From: Lachnospiraceae bacterium
Lineage (GTDB): Bacteria; Bacillota; Clostridia; Lachnospirales; Lachnospiraceae
Assembly: GCA_022774505.1 (NCBI GenBank)
Contig: JALFLW010000101.1
Location: 1-55,012 of the forward strand
DNA: 55,012 nt
Direction: 5' to 3'
In this document: positions 26,349-33,834 of the stretch, piece by piece
How the letters are laid out: the number at the start of each line of letters is the position of its first letter
Position numbering within the stretch: the first letter of the stretch is position 1
The notes under the pieces: generated by a model
Seen by the model: the letters and a program-made list of their open reading frames with translations, nothing else
Database searches by the model: none
What the model was told of the DNA's origin: nothing
Made by a program: the position numbers and the translations under genes

Positions 26349-26651
26349 CTAATCCATTTTTTTCAAAATTGCCTGTGCAAAGCCATTATCTACAATTGCT
26401 AATGATGCTCTGAATTCCTTACCCATTGCATGCCCAAGATAATCCTTTGCAGCATGGATGCGAAGGGGCACCTTATAAAACTCACACATATTTCGGAATT
26501 TTTTTTGCGTATTTTCCGAAGCATCCTCCGCCAGGATAACTAATGCAGCGTCTCCCGTTTTCACAGCCTTTTCCGTCATAAACTCTCCGCTCACGACTTT
26601 TCCGGCTTTTTGTGCCAGACCGATCAGATTTAATACCCTGTCATTCTGCAA
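26349..26651 (-). CDS. ylxQ: L7Ae-family ribosomal protein YlxQ
   Basis: 100 residues from a TTG at 26651. The open frame extends 13 codons further into ylxR, but the family begins just before NDRVLNLIGLAQKAGKVVSG, and AAGGAG lies about 10 bp ahead of the TTG. GLAQKAGKVVSGE and ALVILAEDASENTQKKF are typical L7Ae/L30e RNA-binding motifs; the family binds kink-turn RNA. The start overlaps the end of ylxR by 11 bp, suggesting translational coupling. Its precise role in Bacillota is unsettled. Confidence 0.85.
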   Translation of the reverse strand: MQNDRVLNLIGLAQKAGKVVSGEFMTEKAVKTGDAALVILAEDASENTQKKFRNMCEFYKVPLRIHAAKDYLGHAMGKEFRASLAIVDNGFAQAILKKMD

Positions 26652-26931
26652 TATTATCCATCTCCTTTTCCAGTTCCTCATATATTTCATCAGGAATAAC
26701 CATTTTCAGGGAGCGTTCCAGAGATTTACGTTTACGTGCCTTACGAAGACATTCCGTAGAATTACATATATATGCACCACGTCCGTTTTTCTTGCCTGTC
26801 AGATCTATCACGATCTCATCCTCCGGCGTTTTAATGATGCGCACCAATTGTTTTTTTTCTTTTCTCTCACCGCATCCGGTACACTGCCGCAACGGAATCT
26901 TCCGTGGACGTATTCCCTTTTTCTCTCCCAT
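26641..26931 (-). CDS. ylxR: YlxR-family RNA-binding protein
   Basis: 96 residues from the ATG at 26931 (AAAGG 11 bp upstream; a GTG three codons earlier is possible). The family motifs RQCTGCGERKEKKQLVRI and GRGAYIC are clear. It is a small basic protein always found between nusA and infB. It has been described as a nucleic-acid-binding protein; reports of a role in regulating RNase P or transcription exist for relatives, but nothing in the sequence fixes its role here. Confidence 0.9.
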   Translation of the reverse strand: MGEKKGIRPRKIPLRQCTGCGERKEKKQLVRIIKTPEDEIVIDLTGKKNGRGAYICNSTECLRKARKRKSLERSLKMVIPDEIYEELEKEMDNIAE

Positions 26932-26952
26932 ATTTTTCACTTACCTTTCTGA

Positions 26953-28023
26953 TCATTCCTGTTCCTGTTTAATGTCAATCTTATAACCGGTCAGCTTTGC
27001 TGCCAGACGGGCGTTCTGTCCCTCTTTACCAATGGCAAGTGAAAGCTGGTTTTCCGGCACAATAACCCTGGCGGTCTTTTCCTCTTCGTCAGCCGTCACT
27101 GAAATAACCTTTGCCGGGCTGAGTGCATTTTCGATCAATACAGCCGGATCATCGCTCCATGTGATGATATCAATCTTTTCACCACGAAGTTCTTTGACAA
27201 TTGCATTTACACGATCACCATTAATACCGACACAGGCTCCCACAGGGTCTACATTCGGATCCTCTGTATATACGGCAAGCTTTGTTCTGGACCCTGCCTC
27301 TCTCGCAATACTCTTGATCTCAACAATGCCATCCTGAAGCTCTGTAACCTCTTCCTCAAAAAGTCTCTTCACAAATTCCGGATGTGTTCTTGAAACCGTA
27401 ATACGTGGTCCCTTTGTTGTATCCTTTACCTCTACCACATAAAGCTTGATATGCTCTGTTGGTTTAAAGTGTTCTCCATGCACCTGTTCGCTCTCCATCA
27501 GGATCGCATCCACTTTACCAAGATTGATACACACATTATTACCACTGTAACGCTGTACAATACCGGTAATAACCTCTCTCTCTTTCTCAAGGTACTGTGC
27601 ATACAGTACTTTTCTCTCCTCTTCACGGATTTTCTGCACAACAACCTGCTTTGCTTTCTGTGCAGCGATCCTGCCGAAATTCTTTGGAATAACTTCTGTA
27701 GATACCGTCTCACCGACTTCTACATTTCCATATTTTAAAGAAGCCTCTGTCAATCCGATCTGTGTAGTCGGATCCTCCAGCATGTCATCCTCAACCACCT
27801 CATAATCAGCAAACACTTTAATCTCTCCTGTGTCACGATTGATCGACACACGGATATTATCTGCTTTACTCTCAAACTGGTTTTTGCAGGCAGCTACCAA
27901 TGAATTTTCAATCGCCTCCAAAATAATGTCCTTACTGATCTGTTTCTCTTTTTCGATCGCCTCTAATGCTTCAATAAGCTCTGTGCGGTCTGACTTTGTT
28001 GATTTGCTCTTTCTTGCAGCCAT
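26953..28023 (-). CDS. nusA: Transcription elongation/termination factor NusA
   Basis: 356 residues, near the Bacillus length and without the C-terminal acidic repeats of proteobacteria. In order: N-terminal RNA-polymerase-binding domain (residues 1-125), S1 domain (about 135-200, GIVQRYSGNNVCINLG), KH1 (about 230-280, VGACVGINGDRVNAIVKELRGE) and KH2 (about 300-345, LAIGKEGQNARLAAKLTGYKIDI). It slows polymerase and promotes pausing and hairpin-dependent termination. GGAG lies 6 bp before the ATG, and rimP precedes it by 42 bp. Confidence 0.97.
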   Translation of the reverse strand: MAARKSKSTKSDRTELIEALEAIEKEKQISKDIILEAIENSLVAACKNQFESKADNIRVSINRDTGEIKVFADYEVVEDDMLEDPTTQIGLTEASLKYGNVEVGETVSTEVIPKNFGRIAAQKAKQVVVQKIREEERKVLYAQYLEKEREVITGIVQRYSGNNVCINLGKVDAILMESEQVHGEHFKPTEHIKLYVVEVKDTTKGPRITVSRTHPEFVKRLFEEEVTELQDGIVEIKSIAREAGSRTKLAVYTEDPNVDPVGACVGINGDRVNAIVKELRGEKIDIITWSDDPAVLIENALSPAKVISVTADEEEKTARVIVPENQLSLAIGKEGQNARLAAKLTGYKIDIKQEQE

Positions 28024-28065
28024 CTTTATCTCCTCCTAAATATAAGTTTTCCAAACTTGTATTCA

Positions 28066-28569
28066 CTAAAAATTAATGGTTAGCTTTACCGACGAAATGT
28101 CTTTTCTCATCATTTCATATTCCGGGGAAAATTCTGTCTCCAAAGTAATCGTTTCCGTCGTAAAATCCTTCAAGATACCTGTTATATCTTTTACGGAAAT
28201 TTCTTTGCCATTTTTTCCCACCGGAAGCTTTCTTCCCTGATAAAAATGAACATCTACCTCTTCACCGATACTGCGGCGGAAGTCTTTGTCCTTTTTCAGC
28301 TGTCTTCCAAGCCCCGGAGAACTGACCTCTAATACATAGGCATCCTCGATAAAATCATCCCGATCCATCATATCGCTCCATGCACGGTTTACCAGTTCAC
28401 AATCGTCAAGGGTTATCCCACCCTCTTTGTCTACATAGGCACGCAAGTACCATTGTCCGGCTTCCTTGACATATTCCACGTCAACCAGTTCAAAGCCGTT
28501 TTCCTCCATCAACGGTTCCAGCATTTTCTCTGCCCGTGCCTCGTATTCTTCACGTTTCGTCAAATACAT
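28066..28569 (-). CDS. rimP: Ribosome maturation factor RimP
   Basis: 167 residues from the ATG at 28569. The frame is open further, but upstream sequence is a terminator hairpin, and MYLTKREEYE begins the family fold. NGFELVDVEYVKEAGQWYLRAYVDKEGGITLDDCELVNRA and LEVSSPGLGRQLKK are the conserved RimP motifs. It is required for 30S assembly and is the first gene of the rimP-ribF operon. The ribosome binding site (GGAAAAGAGG) is close to the start. Confidence 0.94.
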   Translation of the reverse strand: MYLTKREEYEARAEKMLEPLMEENGFELVDVEYVKEAGQWYLRAYVDKEGGITLDDCELVNRAWSDMMDRDDFIEDAYVLEVSSPGLGRQLKKDKDFRRSIGEEVDVHFYQGRKLPVGKNGKEISVKDITGILKDFTTETITLETEFSPEYEMMRKDISSVKLTINF

Positions 28570-28612
28570 AACCTCTTTTCCAAATCCGATGCAATAAATT
28601 ACTGCTCTCGTT

Positions 28613-28647
28613 TCAAAACGAAAGAGTGGACCGCGCAGTCCACTCTT
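28613..28647 (-). terminator. Hairpin terminator between the amidase and rimP genes
   Basis: AAGAGTGGAC and GTCCACTCTT pair perfectly over 10 bp with a 6-nt loop (28622-28647), followed by TTTCGTTTTG on the minus strand. It terminates the amidase transcript, or attenuates transcription into the rimP-nusA operon. Confidence 0.75.
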
Positions 28648-28718
28648 CATAATTTACAGTATCACAATGACGATAATATCACTACAACCTTGGAAAATCA
28701 AGGGTATTTACATATTTT

Positions 28719-29522
28719 TTACGAATTTTTGTTATTTGTGACAAAAAAAGGCGTAATTCTCGTCTCATATCCGCTTTCATACAATATTCGTTCGGCATTC
28801 CTAACTTCATCCACGGAGGAATACTCCCCCTGACACACAACATAATAGTCCCCTCTCCTGTCAATAAAACAGTCAAATCCATCCTCCTGCATCAGAAGTG
28901 CCAGGCTTCGTGCATTTTCTTCGTGTGAAAACATCCCTGTCTCTATACTGTAAAATCCTTTTTCCTCCTCCGTTGCCTCTACACGGTTTCCCGTCTCCTC
29001 CAGAGTCTGTATGATCCCCTCCGCGATAGCCTCTGCAATTTCCGGAAATTTTGAATCAAATAACGTATTATCCCGTTCCGTATTAATAAATCCCACCTCT
29101 ACCAGACCGGCCGGCATATCCGAATCCCGGATTACCGGCAGATCCTTTCTGACAGATATCCCCAAATTGGTGAACCCCGTTTTTTCTAATTCATCATTGA
29201 TATTTTGGGCCAGCAAACGCCGCAGACCGCTGTCAGCATATACCAGCGTCTGTACTCCCGAATACTGATTCGGCGAAGAGCTTGAATTTCTGTGAAAAGA
29301 AATAAACAGATCAGATCCGTTTTCATTGGCTATCGCAGCTTTCCTCTGAGGCGTCTGATAGATATCCTCCATCCTGGTATATCTGACATCCACGCCTCTG
29401 TTCTGCAGGATATTTCCTACTGCCAGTGCCAGATTCAGATTATCATCTTTTTCTCTCCGTCCCTGATAGGAGGCACCATTGTCATAACCTCCATGGCCGG
29501 CATCCAATGTTACTACTGCCAT
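28719..29522 (-). CDS. N-acetylmuramoyl-L-alanine amidase with SPOR domain (CwlC-like)
   Basis: 267 residues. Residues 1-175 are an Amidase_3 zinc hydrolase: His in LDAGHGG, Glu in GRREKDDNLNL, His in LFISFHRN, and catalytic Glu in GLVEVGFINTERD. Residues about 195-262 resemble a SPOR repeat that binds denuded glycan (FYSIETGMFSHEENARSLALLMQEDGF). There is no signal peptide, as in Bacillus CwlC, which lyses the mother cell wall late in sporulation. Such a role is inferred from the architecture. The start has GGGAGG 6 bp upstream. Confidence 0.88.
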   Translation of the reverse strand: MAVVTLDAGHGGYDNGASYQGRREKDDNLNLALAVGNILQNRGVDVRYTRMEDIYQTPQRKAAIANENGSDLFISFHRNSSSSPNQYSGVQTLVYADSGLRRLLAQNINDELEKTGFTNLGISVRKDLPVIRDSDMPAGLVEVGFINTERDNTLFDSKFPEIAEAIAEGIIQTLEETGNRVEATEEEKGFYSIETGMFSHEENARSLALLMQEDGFDCFIDRRGDYYVVCQGEYSSVDEVRNAERILYESGYETRITPFFVTNNKNS

Positions 29523-29624
29523 TGTTTTCCTCCCTCTGTTCCATAAAAAGAAGCCTTTCTAATTATGACTATGCCGGACTTAACGATTGGTGATAAAATA
29601 TCCGTCCCTATCTTGTATTTCCCC

Positions 29625-29653
29625 TTGAAACAGCCTCCGTAATATCGTATAAT
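29625..29653 (+). promoter_or_regulatory. prfC promoter
   Basis: TTGAAA (29625-29630), 17 bp, TATAAT (29648-29653), 39 bp ahead of the prfC start codon. Confidence 0.75.
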
Positions 29654-29691
29654 CGTAATGTTTGCATATATCAATATATTGGAGGAAGAAA

Positions 29692-31290
29692 ATGTCAGAA
29701 AATGATTTAAGAAAACAAATTGAAAAAAGAAGAACCTTTGCGATCATTTCCCATCCTGATGCCGGTAAAACGACATTGACCGAAAAGTTCCTGTTATATG
29801 GTGGTGCTATCAATACGGCAGGTTCTGTTAAGGGAAAAGCAAATTCAAAATATGCAGTATCTGACTGGATGGAGATTGAGAAAGAGCGTGGTATCTCTGT
29901 CACCTCTTCTGTTCTCCAGTTTAATTATAACGATTATTGTATTAATATTCTGGACACTCCGGGTCATCAGGACTTTTCCGAAGACACCTACCGTACTTTA
30001 ATGGCTGCCGATTCTGCAGTGATGGTCATCGATGCATCCAAAGGTGTAGAAGCACAGACCATCAAGCTTTTTAAGGTTTGTGTCATGCGTCATATTCCTA
30101 TCTTTACCTTTATCAACAAGATGGACCGGGATGCCAAAGACTCCTTTGAACTTTTGGACGATATCGAGACTGTTCTGGGTATCCGGACCTGTCCTGTCAA
30201 CTGGCCGATCGGATCCGGCAAACGTTTCAAAGGAATTTATGACCGGGATGCAAAAACCGTCCGCTCTTTCCAGTCTGTTGCAACCGGTGGTGCCAAAGCC
30301 GCTGCCGAAACAGATTATGCCATTGATGATCCTGCCCTGAAGGAACTGGCCGGTGATGATCTGTACGACCAGCTTTTAGAAGAGATTGAACTTCTGGACG
30401 GGGCAAGTGATCCGCTTGATCTGGAACAGGTACAAAACGGAGAACTTTCTCCTGTATTTTTTGGATCTGCATTGACTACCTTCGGCGTTGAAACCTTTCT
30501 GAATTATTTCCTGCAGATGACGACACCGCCTCTGCCGCGCCATTCCAATGAAGGAGATATCGACCCTGTCACTTCTCCTTTCTCCGCCTTTGTTTTTAAG
30601 ATCCAGGCAAATATGAACAAAGCCCACCGGGACCGCATCGCATTTATGCGTATCTGCTCCGGCAAATTTGAGGCAGACCATGATGTATATCATGTACAGA
30701 GTGGACGTAAATTAAAGCTCTCCCAGCCTCAGCAGATCATGGCACAGGATCGTCAGGTGATTTCCGAAGCATACGCCGGAGATGTGATCGGTGTCTTTGA
30801 TCCGGGTATTTTTTCAATCGGAGATACGATCACTATGCCCGGCAGCAAATTTGAATACGAGGGGATTCCGACCTTTGCTCCGGAACATTTCTGCCGCGTT
30901 GTGCAGCTTAATTCCATGAAAAGAAAACAATTCGTCAAAGGTATCACCCAGATTGCCCAGGAGGGTGCTATCCAGATCTTTCAGGAATTTACTGCCGGAA
31001 TGTCTGAGATCATCGTGGGTGTTGTAGGTGTACTGCAGTTTGATGTATTAAAATACCGGCTCGAAAACGAATATGGCTGTGAGATCCGCCTCGAATCCCT
31101 CCCATATGAATATATCCGCTGGGTTGGCGATCCATCCACAGATGTCACCAAGCTCAAGCGCATGAATAATGTAAAAGCCGTAAAAGATATGAAGGGAAAT
31201 CCTCTGCTTTTATTTGTCAATGACTGGATGATCCGAATGGTTCTGGAAGACAACGAAGGGTTGGAGCTTTTGGAATTTAAAAAGAACTGA
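29692..31290 (+). CDS. prfC: Peptide chain release factor 3
   Basis: 532 residues from the ATG at 29692 (GGAGG 6 bp upstream). The translational GTPase starts with FAIISHPDAGKTTLTE; then ISVTSSV, DTPGHQDFSEDTYRTL and NKMDRDA follow. The C-terminal RF-3 domain has QEGAIQIFQ and GVVGVLQFDVLKYRLENEYG. RF3 recycles RF1 and RF2 after termination. It is the only plus-strand gene in this part of the window and has its own promoter and terminator. Confidence 0.97.
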   Translation: MSENDLRKQIEKRRTFAIISHPDAGKTTLTEKFLLYGGAINTAGSVKGKANSKYAVSDWMEIEKERGISVTSSVLQFNYNDYCINILDTPGHQDFSEDTYRTLMAADSAVMVIDASKGVEAQTIKLFKVCVMRHIPIFTFINKMDRDAKDSFELLDDIETVLGIRTCPVNWPIGSGKRFKGIYDRDAKTVRSFQSVATGGAKAAAETDYAIDDPALKELAGDDLYDQLLEEIELLDGASDPLDLEQVQNGELSPVFFGSALTTFGVETFLNYFLQMTTPPLPRHSNEGDIDPVTSPFSAFVFKIQANMNKAHRDRIAFMRICSGKFEADHDVYHVQSGRKLKLSQPQQIMAQDRQVISEAYAGDVIGVFDPGIFSIGDTITMPGSKFEYEGIPTFAPEHFCRVVQLNSMKRKQFVKGITQIAQEGAIQIFQEFTAGMSEIIVGVVGVLQFDVLKYRLENEYGCEIRLESLPYEYIRWVGDPSTDVTKLKRMNNVKAVKDMKGNPLLLFVNDWMIRMVLEDNEGLELLEFKKN

Positions 31291-31324
31291 CCTTTCTATA
31301 TTTTAAAAAATAAGACTTTCTACC

Positions 31325-31361
31325 AAAAAGGCACTGTACCATTTTCTGTACAGTGCCTTTT
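31325..31361. terminator. Bidirectional terminator between prfC and a convergent gene
   Basis: AAAAGGCACTGTAC and its complement flank an 8-nt loop, with T runs on both strands. It ends both prfC (plus) and the zinc-ribbon protein gene (minus). Confidence 0.88.
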
Positions 31362-31382
31362 GATATATATTTCACATATAAA

Positions 31383-32420
31383 TTATTGATCTGTATTCTC
31401 ATCCTGATCCTGAATATGCTCCGTGAAATACTCCTCGCATATCATCTCCATATATGCTGCATCTTCCTCCGGATACTGCTTCATCAGATTGCTGCGGATA
31501 TGTGCCATGATGACAAGATCATTTTCCGCCTGAGAGACCTCCGGATTTTCCCATTTTTTTACTCTTTCCAAGGTCAGATTTTCTGCAAGCCATTCCTGGA
31601 TTTTCCGGGTTTTTTCCTGTTCGATCGGAATTTCCAGCTTGATTCGTGATGATTTTACCACCGATACAATACCACCAACCAGGAATAGCAAAAACATAAG
31701 TGCCAGACCGGAGAGTACCACAATATTATACTTGACCGGAATAACGTTCAGTTTGCACAACAGCAGGTAGGCTTCTCCGATAACACCAAAAAGAATAAAC
31801 GTAAGTCCGGAAAAAAGCATATCCTTATAGGCATCCTCTTTTTTCACATACTCCTTTGCTGATTCATACAAGATATCTCTGGCTGTATCGTCTTCATCCT
31901 CTTCCTCTCCCAGATCTACATCTTCTTCATCCTCCTCAAAGGGATTGTGGGCAGGAACAGCATCTTCTTCCTCGGCATCCCAGTCATATTCCTCGGCTTC
32001 TGCCATATCCTCCGGCTCTTCTATATCCTCTTGTGCTTCCTCCGGCTCTTCCTCTGTATCGGATGCTTCAGCCTCCTCCATATGTTCCATTTCCTTTACA
32101 CGCTTTTCTTCTTTGGCCCGTTCTCTATCCTCCTCTGCTGCCGTAAGAAATCCTTCAAACAATTTCTCAGCCTTCTTTGCCATCTTCTCCGGAACAGTGA
32201 CCTTATAGCTCTCTGTCTCCTCATCATATTGCTTTACAGCACCTTTTACTTTGGAATATTCCAGATAACCGACAAAACGTTCTGCCATCTCCTCATCTTT
32301 CAAATTGCAGATATCAACTGTTTCAAAGTCTTCGGCACTTCCTTCTACTAATTGAGTTCCACAATCAGCACATTCCGTGATCCCATCGCGGTACTCTGTC
32401 TTACATTTTGGACACCACAT
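31383..32420 (-). CDS. Zinc-ribbon, acidic, two-TM membrane protein of unknown function
   Basis: 345 residues. The N-terminus has a zinc ribbon: Cys3-Pro-x-Cys6, then Cys17-x-x-Cys20. Residues about 40-85 form a small alpha/beta domain resembling signal-transducing PII-uridylyltransferase-like DUF2007 (EEMAERFVGYLEYSKVKGAVKQYDEETESYKVTVPEKMAKKAEKLF can be followed in pieces). Residues about 95-185 are extremely rich in Glu and Asp and probably disordered. Two membrane segments lie near residues 205-265, followed by a charged 80-residue tail. GGAGG is 8 bp upstream of the ATG. The function is unknown; similar zinc-ribbon proteins are common in Lachnospiraceae. Confidence 0.7.
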   Translation of the reverse strand: MWCPKCKTEYRDGITECADCGTQLVEGSAEDFETVDICNLKDEEMAERFVGYLEYSKVKGAVKQYDEETESYKVTVPEKMAKKAEKLFEGFLTAAEEDRERAKEEKRVKEMEHMEEAEASDTEEEPEEAQEDIEEPEDMAEAEEYDWDAEEEDAVPAHNPFEEDEEDVDLGEEEDEDDTARDILYESAKEYVKKEDAYKDMLFSGLTFILFGVIGEAYLLLCKLNVIPVKYNIVVLSGLALMFLLFLVGGIVSVVKSSRIKLEIPIEQEKTRKIQEWLAENLTLERVKKWENPEVSQAENDLVIMAHIRSNLMKQYPEEDAAYMEMICEEYFTEHIQDQDENTDQ

Positions 32421-32472
32421 TATTACGTCCTCCTCTTATTGTTCTACTATGTATGAAGTTCCCTACCACCCT

Positions 32473-32501
32473 AGTATAACCTACCCTTTCCGAAAACTCA
32501 A
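32473..32501 (-). promoter_or_regulatory. Promoter of the zinc-ribbon protein gene
   Basis: TTGAGT (32496-32501), 17 bp, TATACT (32473-32478) on the minus strand. It lies in the 117-bp gap after the thioesterase gene. Confidence 0.6.
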
Positions 32502-32537
32502 GATTTCCGCCATTCTTTCACAAACTCTTCACATGTA

Positions 32538-33245
32538 TTATCCCATAAAACGGACAACACAGTACACACTTCCTTCTCCGCTCTGCAAAGACACCAGATA
32601 TCCGTTCTCCATTTTATAGCATACCGGCTGTATCATATCACCAAGCACTGCCTGATGCCTGTATTCCACCCGCATTTCTTTTACAACAAACTCCTCCGGC
32701 AGATATGCCGTAGCCATGCGGACATACTGACCATTATTAACATGATGATTTGTGTCCAGATGGTATTCCTGAACGAAAAATCCCTGTCTTTCCACTCCTC
32801 CTTCCTTTGGAACCGATATCTTGCGTGAAACCTTCTCCAACGGAAGCGGCTCTTCAATTCCATAAAGTTCTATATCCTCCGGTTGTACCAGACAGGGTCT
32901 CCCTTTCTTCATATCGAGAAGTGTCCATATCGAATAGGCCTTTACCGGCATTTCATCTTTTTCATCCTGTATCATAAAATTACGATACCCAAACATCTTT
33001 TCGCTTCCACATGCCTGTGTAGTGATCCGGATCTTTTCTCCTATTTTGGGATAACGTTCAATGACGATCTGCCAGAAATTTAATACCCACATTCTCTGTC
33101 TGCCATACGTCGTCTCCATCCCTACGCCCAGCTTTTCTGACTCAAAGCAGGTACAATCCTGCATGTAATTAACAATACCGTCCAGACTAAGTCTTCCATT
33201 TTCAGCCAGCTCACTATATCTTACCCGACTCTCAAATGAATACAT
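32538..33245 (-). CDS. Acyl-ACP thioesterase (FatA family)
   Basis: 235 residues, two hot-dog folds as in bacterial Acyl-ACP_TE (PF01643). The first fold begins SRVRYSELAENGRLSLDGIVNYMQDC; the second contains the catalytic Asn-x-His-x-Asn motif in LDTNHHVNNGQYVRMA. It hydrolyses acyl-ACP to release free fatty acids and thus sets chain length or end product. The ATG follows AAAGGAGAG. It lies between the rplS terminator and the zinc-ribbon gene, with no fatty-acid synthesis gene nearby. Confidence 0.9.
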   Translation of the reverse strand: MYSFESRVRYSELAENGRLSLDGIVNYMQDCTCFESEKLGVGMETTYGRQRMWVLNFWQIVIERYPKIGEKIRITTQACGSEKMFGYRNFMIQDEKDEMPVKAYSIWTLLDMKKGRPCLVQPEDIELYGIEEPLPLEKVSRKISVPKEGGVERQGFFVQEYHLDTNHHVNNGQYVRMATAYLPEEFVVKEMRVEYRHQAVLGDMIQPVCYKMENGYLVSLQSGEGSVYCVVRFMG

Positions 33246-33285
33246 TTTCTTCTCTCCTTTCTATCTGTTTAAATATCAGCAAAAG

Positions 33286-33327
33286 AAAAAGGGGGAATCC
33301 ACACAAAACATATGGAAACCCCTTTTT
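33286..33327 (-). terminator. rplS terminator
   Basis: AAAAAAGGGG...TTTCCA pairs imperfectly with GGATTCCCCCTTTTT across a 13-nt loop on the minus strand, ending in TTTTTC. It is 28 bp past the rplS stop codon. Confidence 0.75.
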
Positions 33328-33354
33328 TCTGCAAAAAATCTTGTCTCAATATAA

Positions 33355-33699
33355 TTATTTTACAAGCTCTTTTACCTTTGCAGCCTTACCTACTCTGTCA
33401 CGAAGATAGAACAGTTTTGCACGTCTTGCCTTACCTCTGCGTACAACCTCGATCTTATCGATGATCGGAGAATGAACAGGCCATGTCTTCTCAACACCTA
33501 CACCATTAGAGAACTTTCTAACTGTAAATGTCTCTCTGGCACCACCGTTCTGTCTCTTTAATACAGTTCCCTCATACACCTGGATACGCTCACGGCTACC
33601 CTCGATAACCTTTGCATAAACCTTTACAGTATCTCCGACACGGAAATCTGCAACTTCCTTCAACTGAGCATCCTCAATTGCCTTAATAATATCGTTCAT
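33355..33699 (-). CDS. rplS: 50S ribosomal protein L19
   Basis: 114 residues, standard length. Motifs [26 protein letters not shown] and [24 protein letters not shown] are characteristic. L19 sits at the 30S-50S interface. GGAGG lies 7 bp upstream of the ATG. It is a single-gene transcription unit here, with trmD and rimM not adjacent as they often are elsewhere. Confidence 0.97.
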   Translation of the reverse strand: MNDIIKAIEDAQLKEVADFRVGDTVKVYAKVIEGSRERIQVYEGTVLKRQNGGARETFTVRKFSNGVGVEKTWPVHSPIIDKIEVVRRGKARRAKLFYLRDRVGKAAKVKELVK

Positions 33700-33788
33700 G
33701 ATGTGACCTCCTTATTTTTTCGACATTCTTAATACTTATGTGCCTTTCGCAACCGTAACAGAGGAATATCTCTACTCACAACCACACT
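33700..33788 (-). promoter_or_regulatory. rplS leader
   Basis: About 85 nt between the predicted start site and the rplS codon. Firmicute rplS genes often carry an L19 leader RNA. The sequence has the purine-rich tail AAAAAATAAGGAGG and possible short stems, but I could not match it to the motif. Confidence 0.3.
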
Positions 33789-33817
33789 ATCATATCATAA
33801 GATTTTCATCTGTACAA
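33789..33817 (-). promoter_or_regulatory. rplS promoter
   Basis: TTGTAC (33812-33817), 17 bp, TATGAT (33789-33794) on the minus strand. Confidence 0.65.
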
Positions 33818-33834
33818 CCCCTAATTTCAAAAAA

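Noticed and set aside
33700-33788. Confident L19 leader RNA
   Set aside because: The position fits, but I could not match the conserved structure by eye, so it is listed only as a low-confidence leader.
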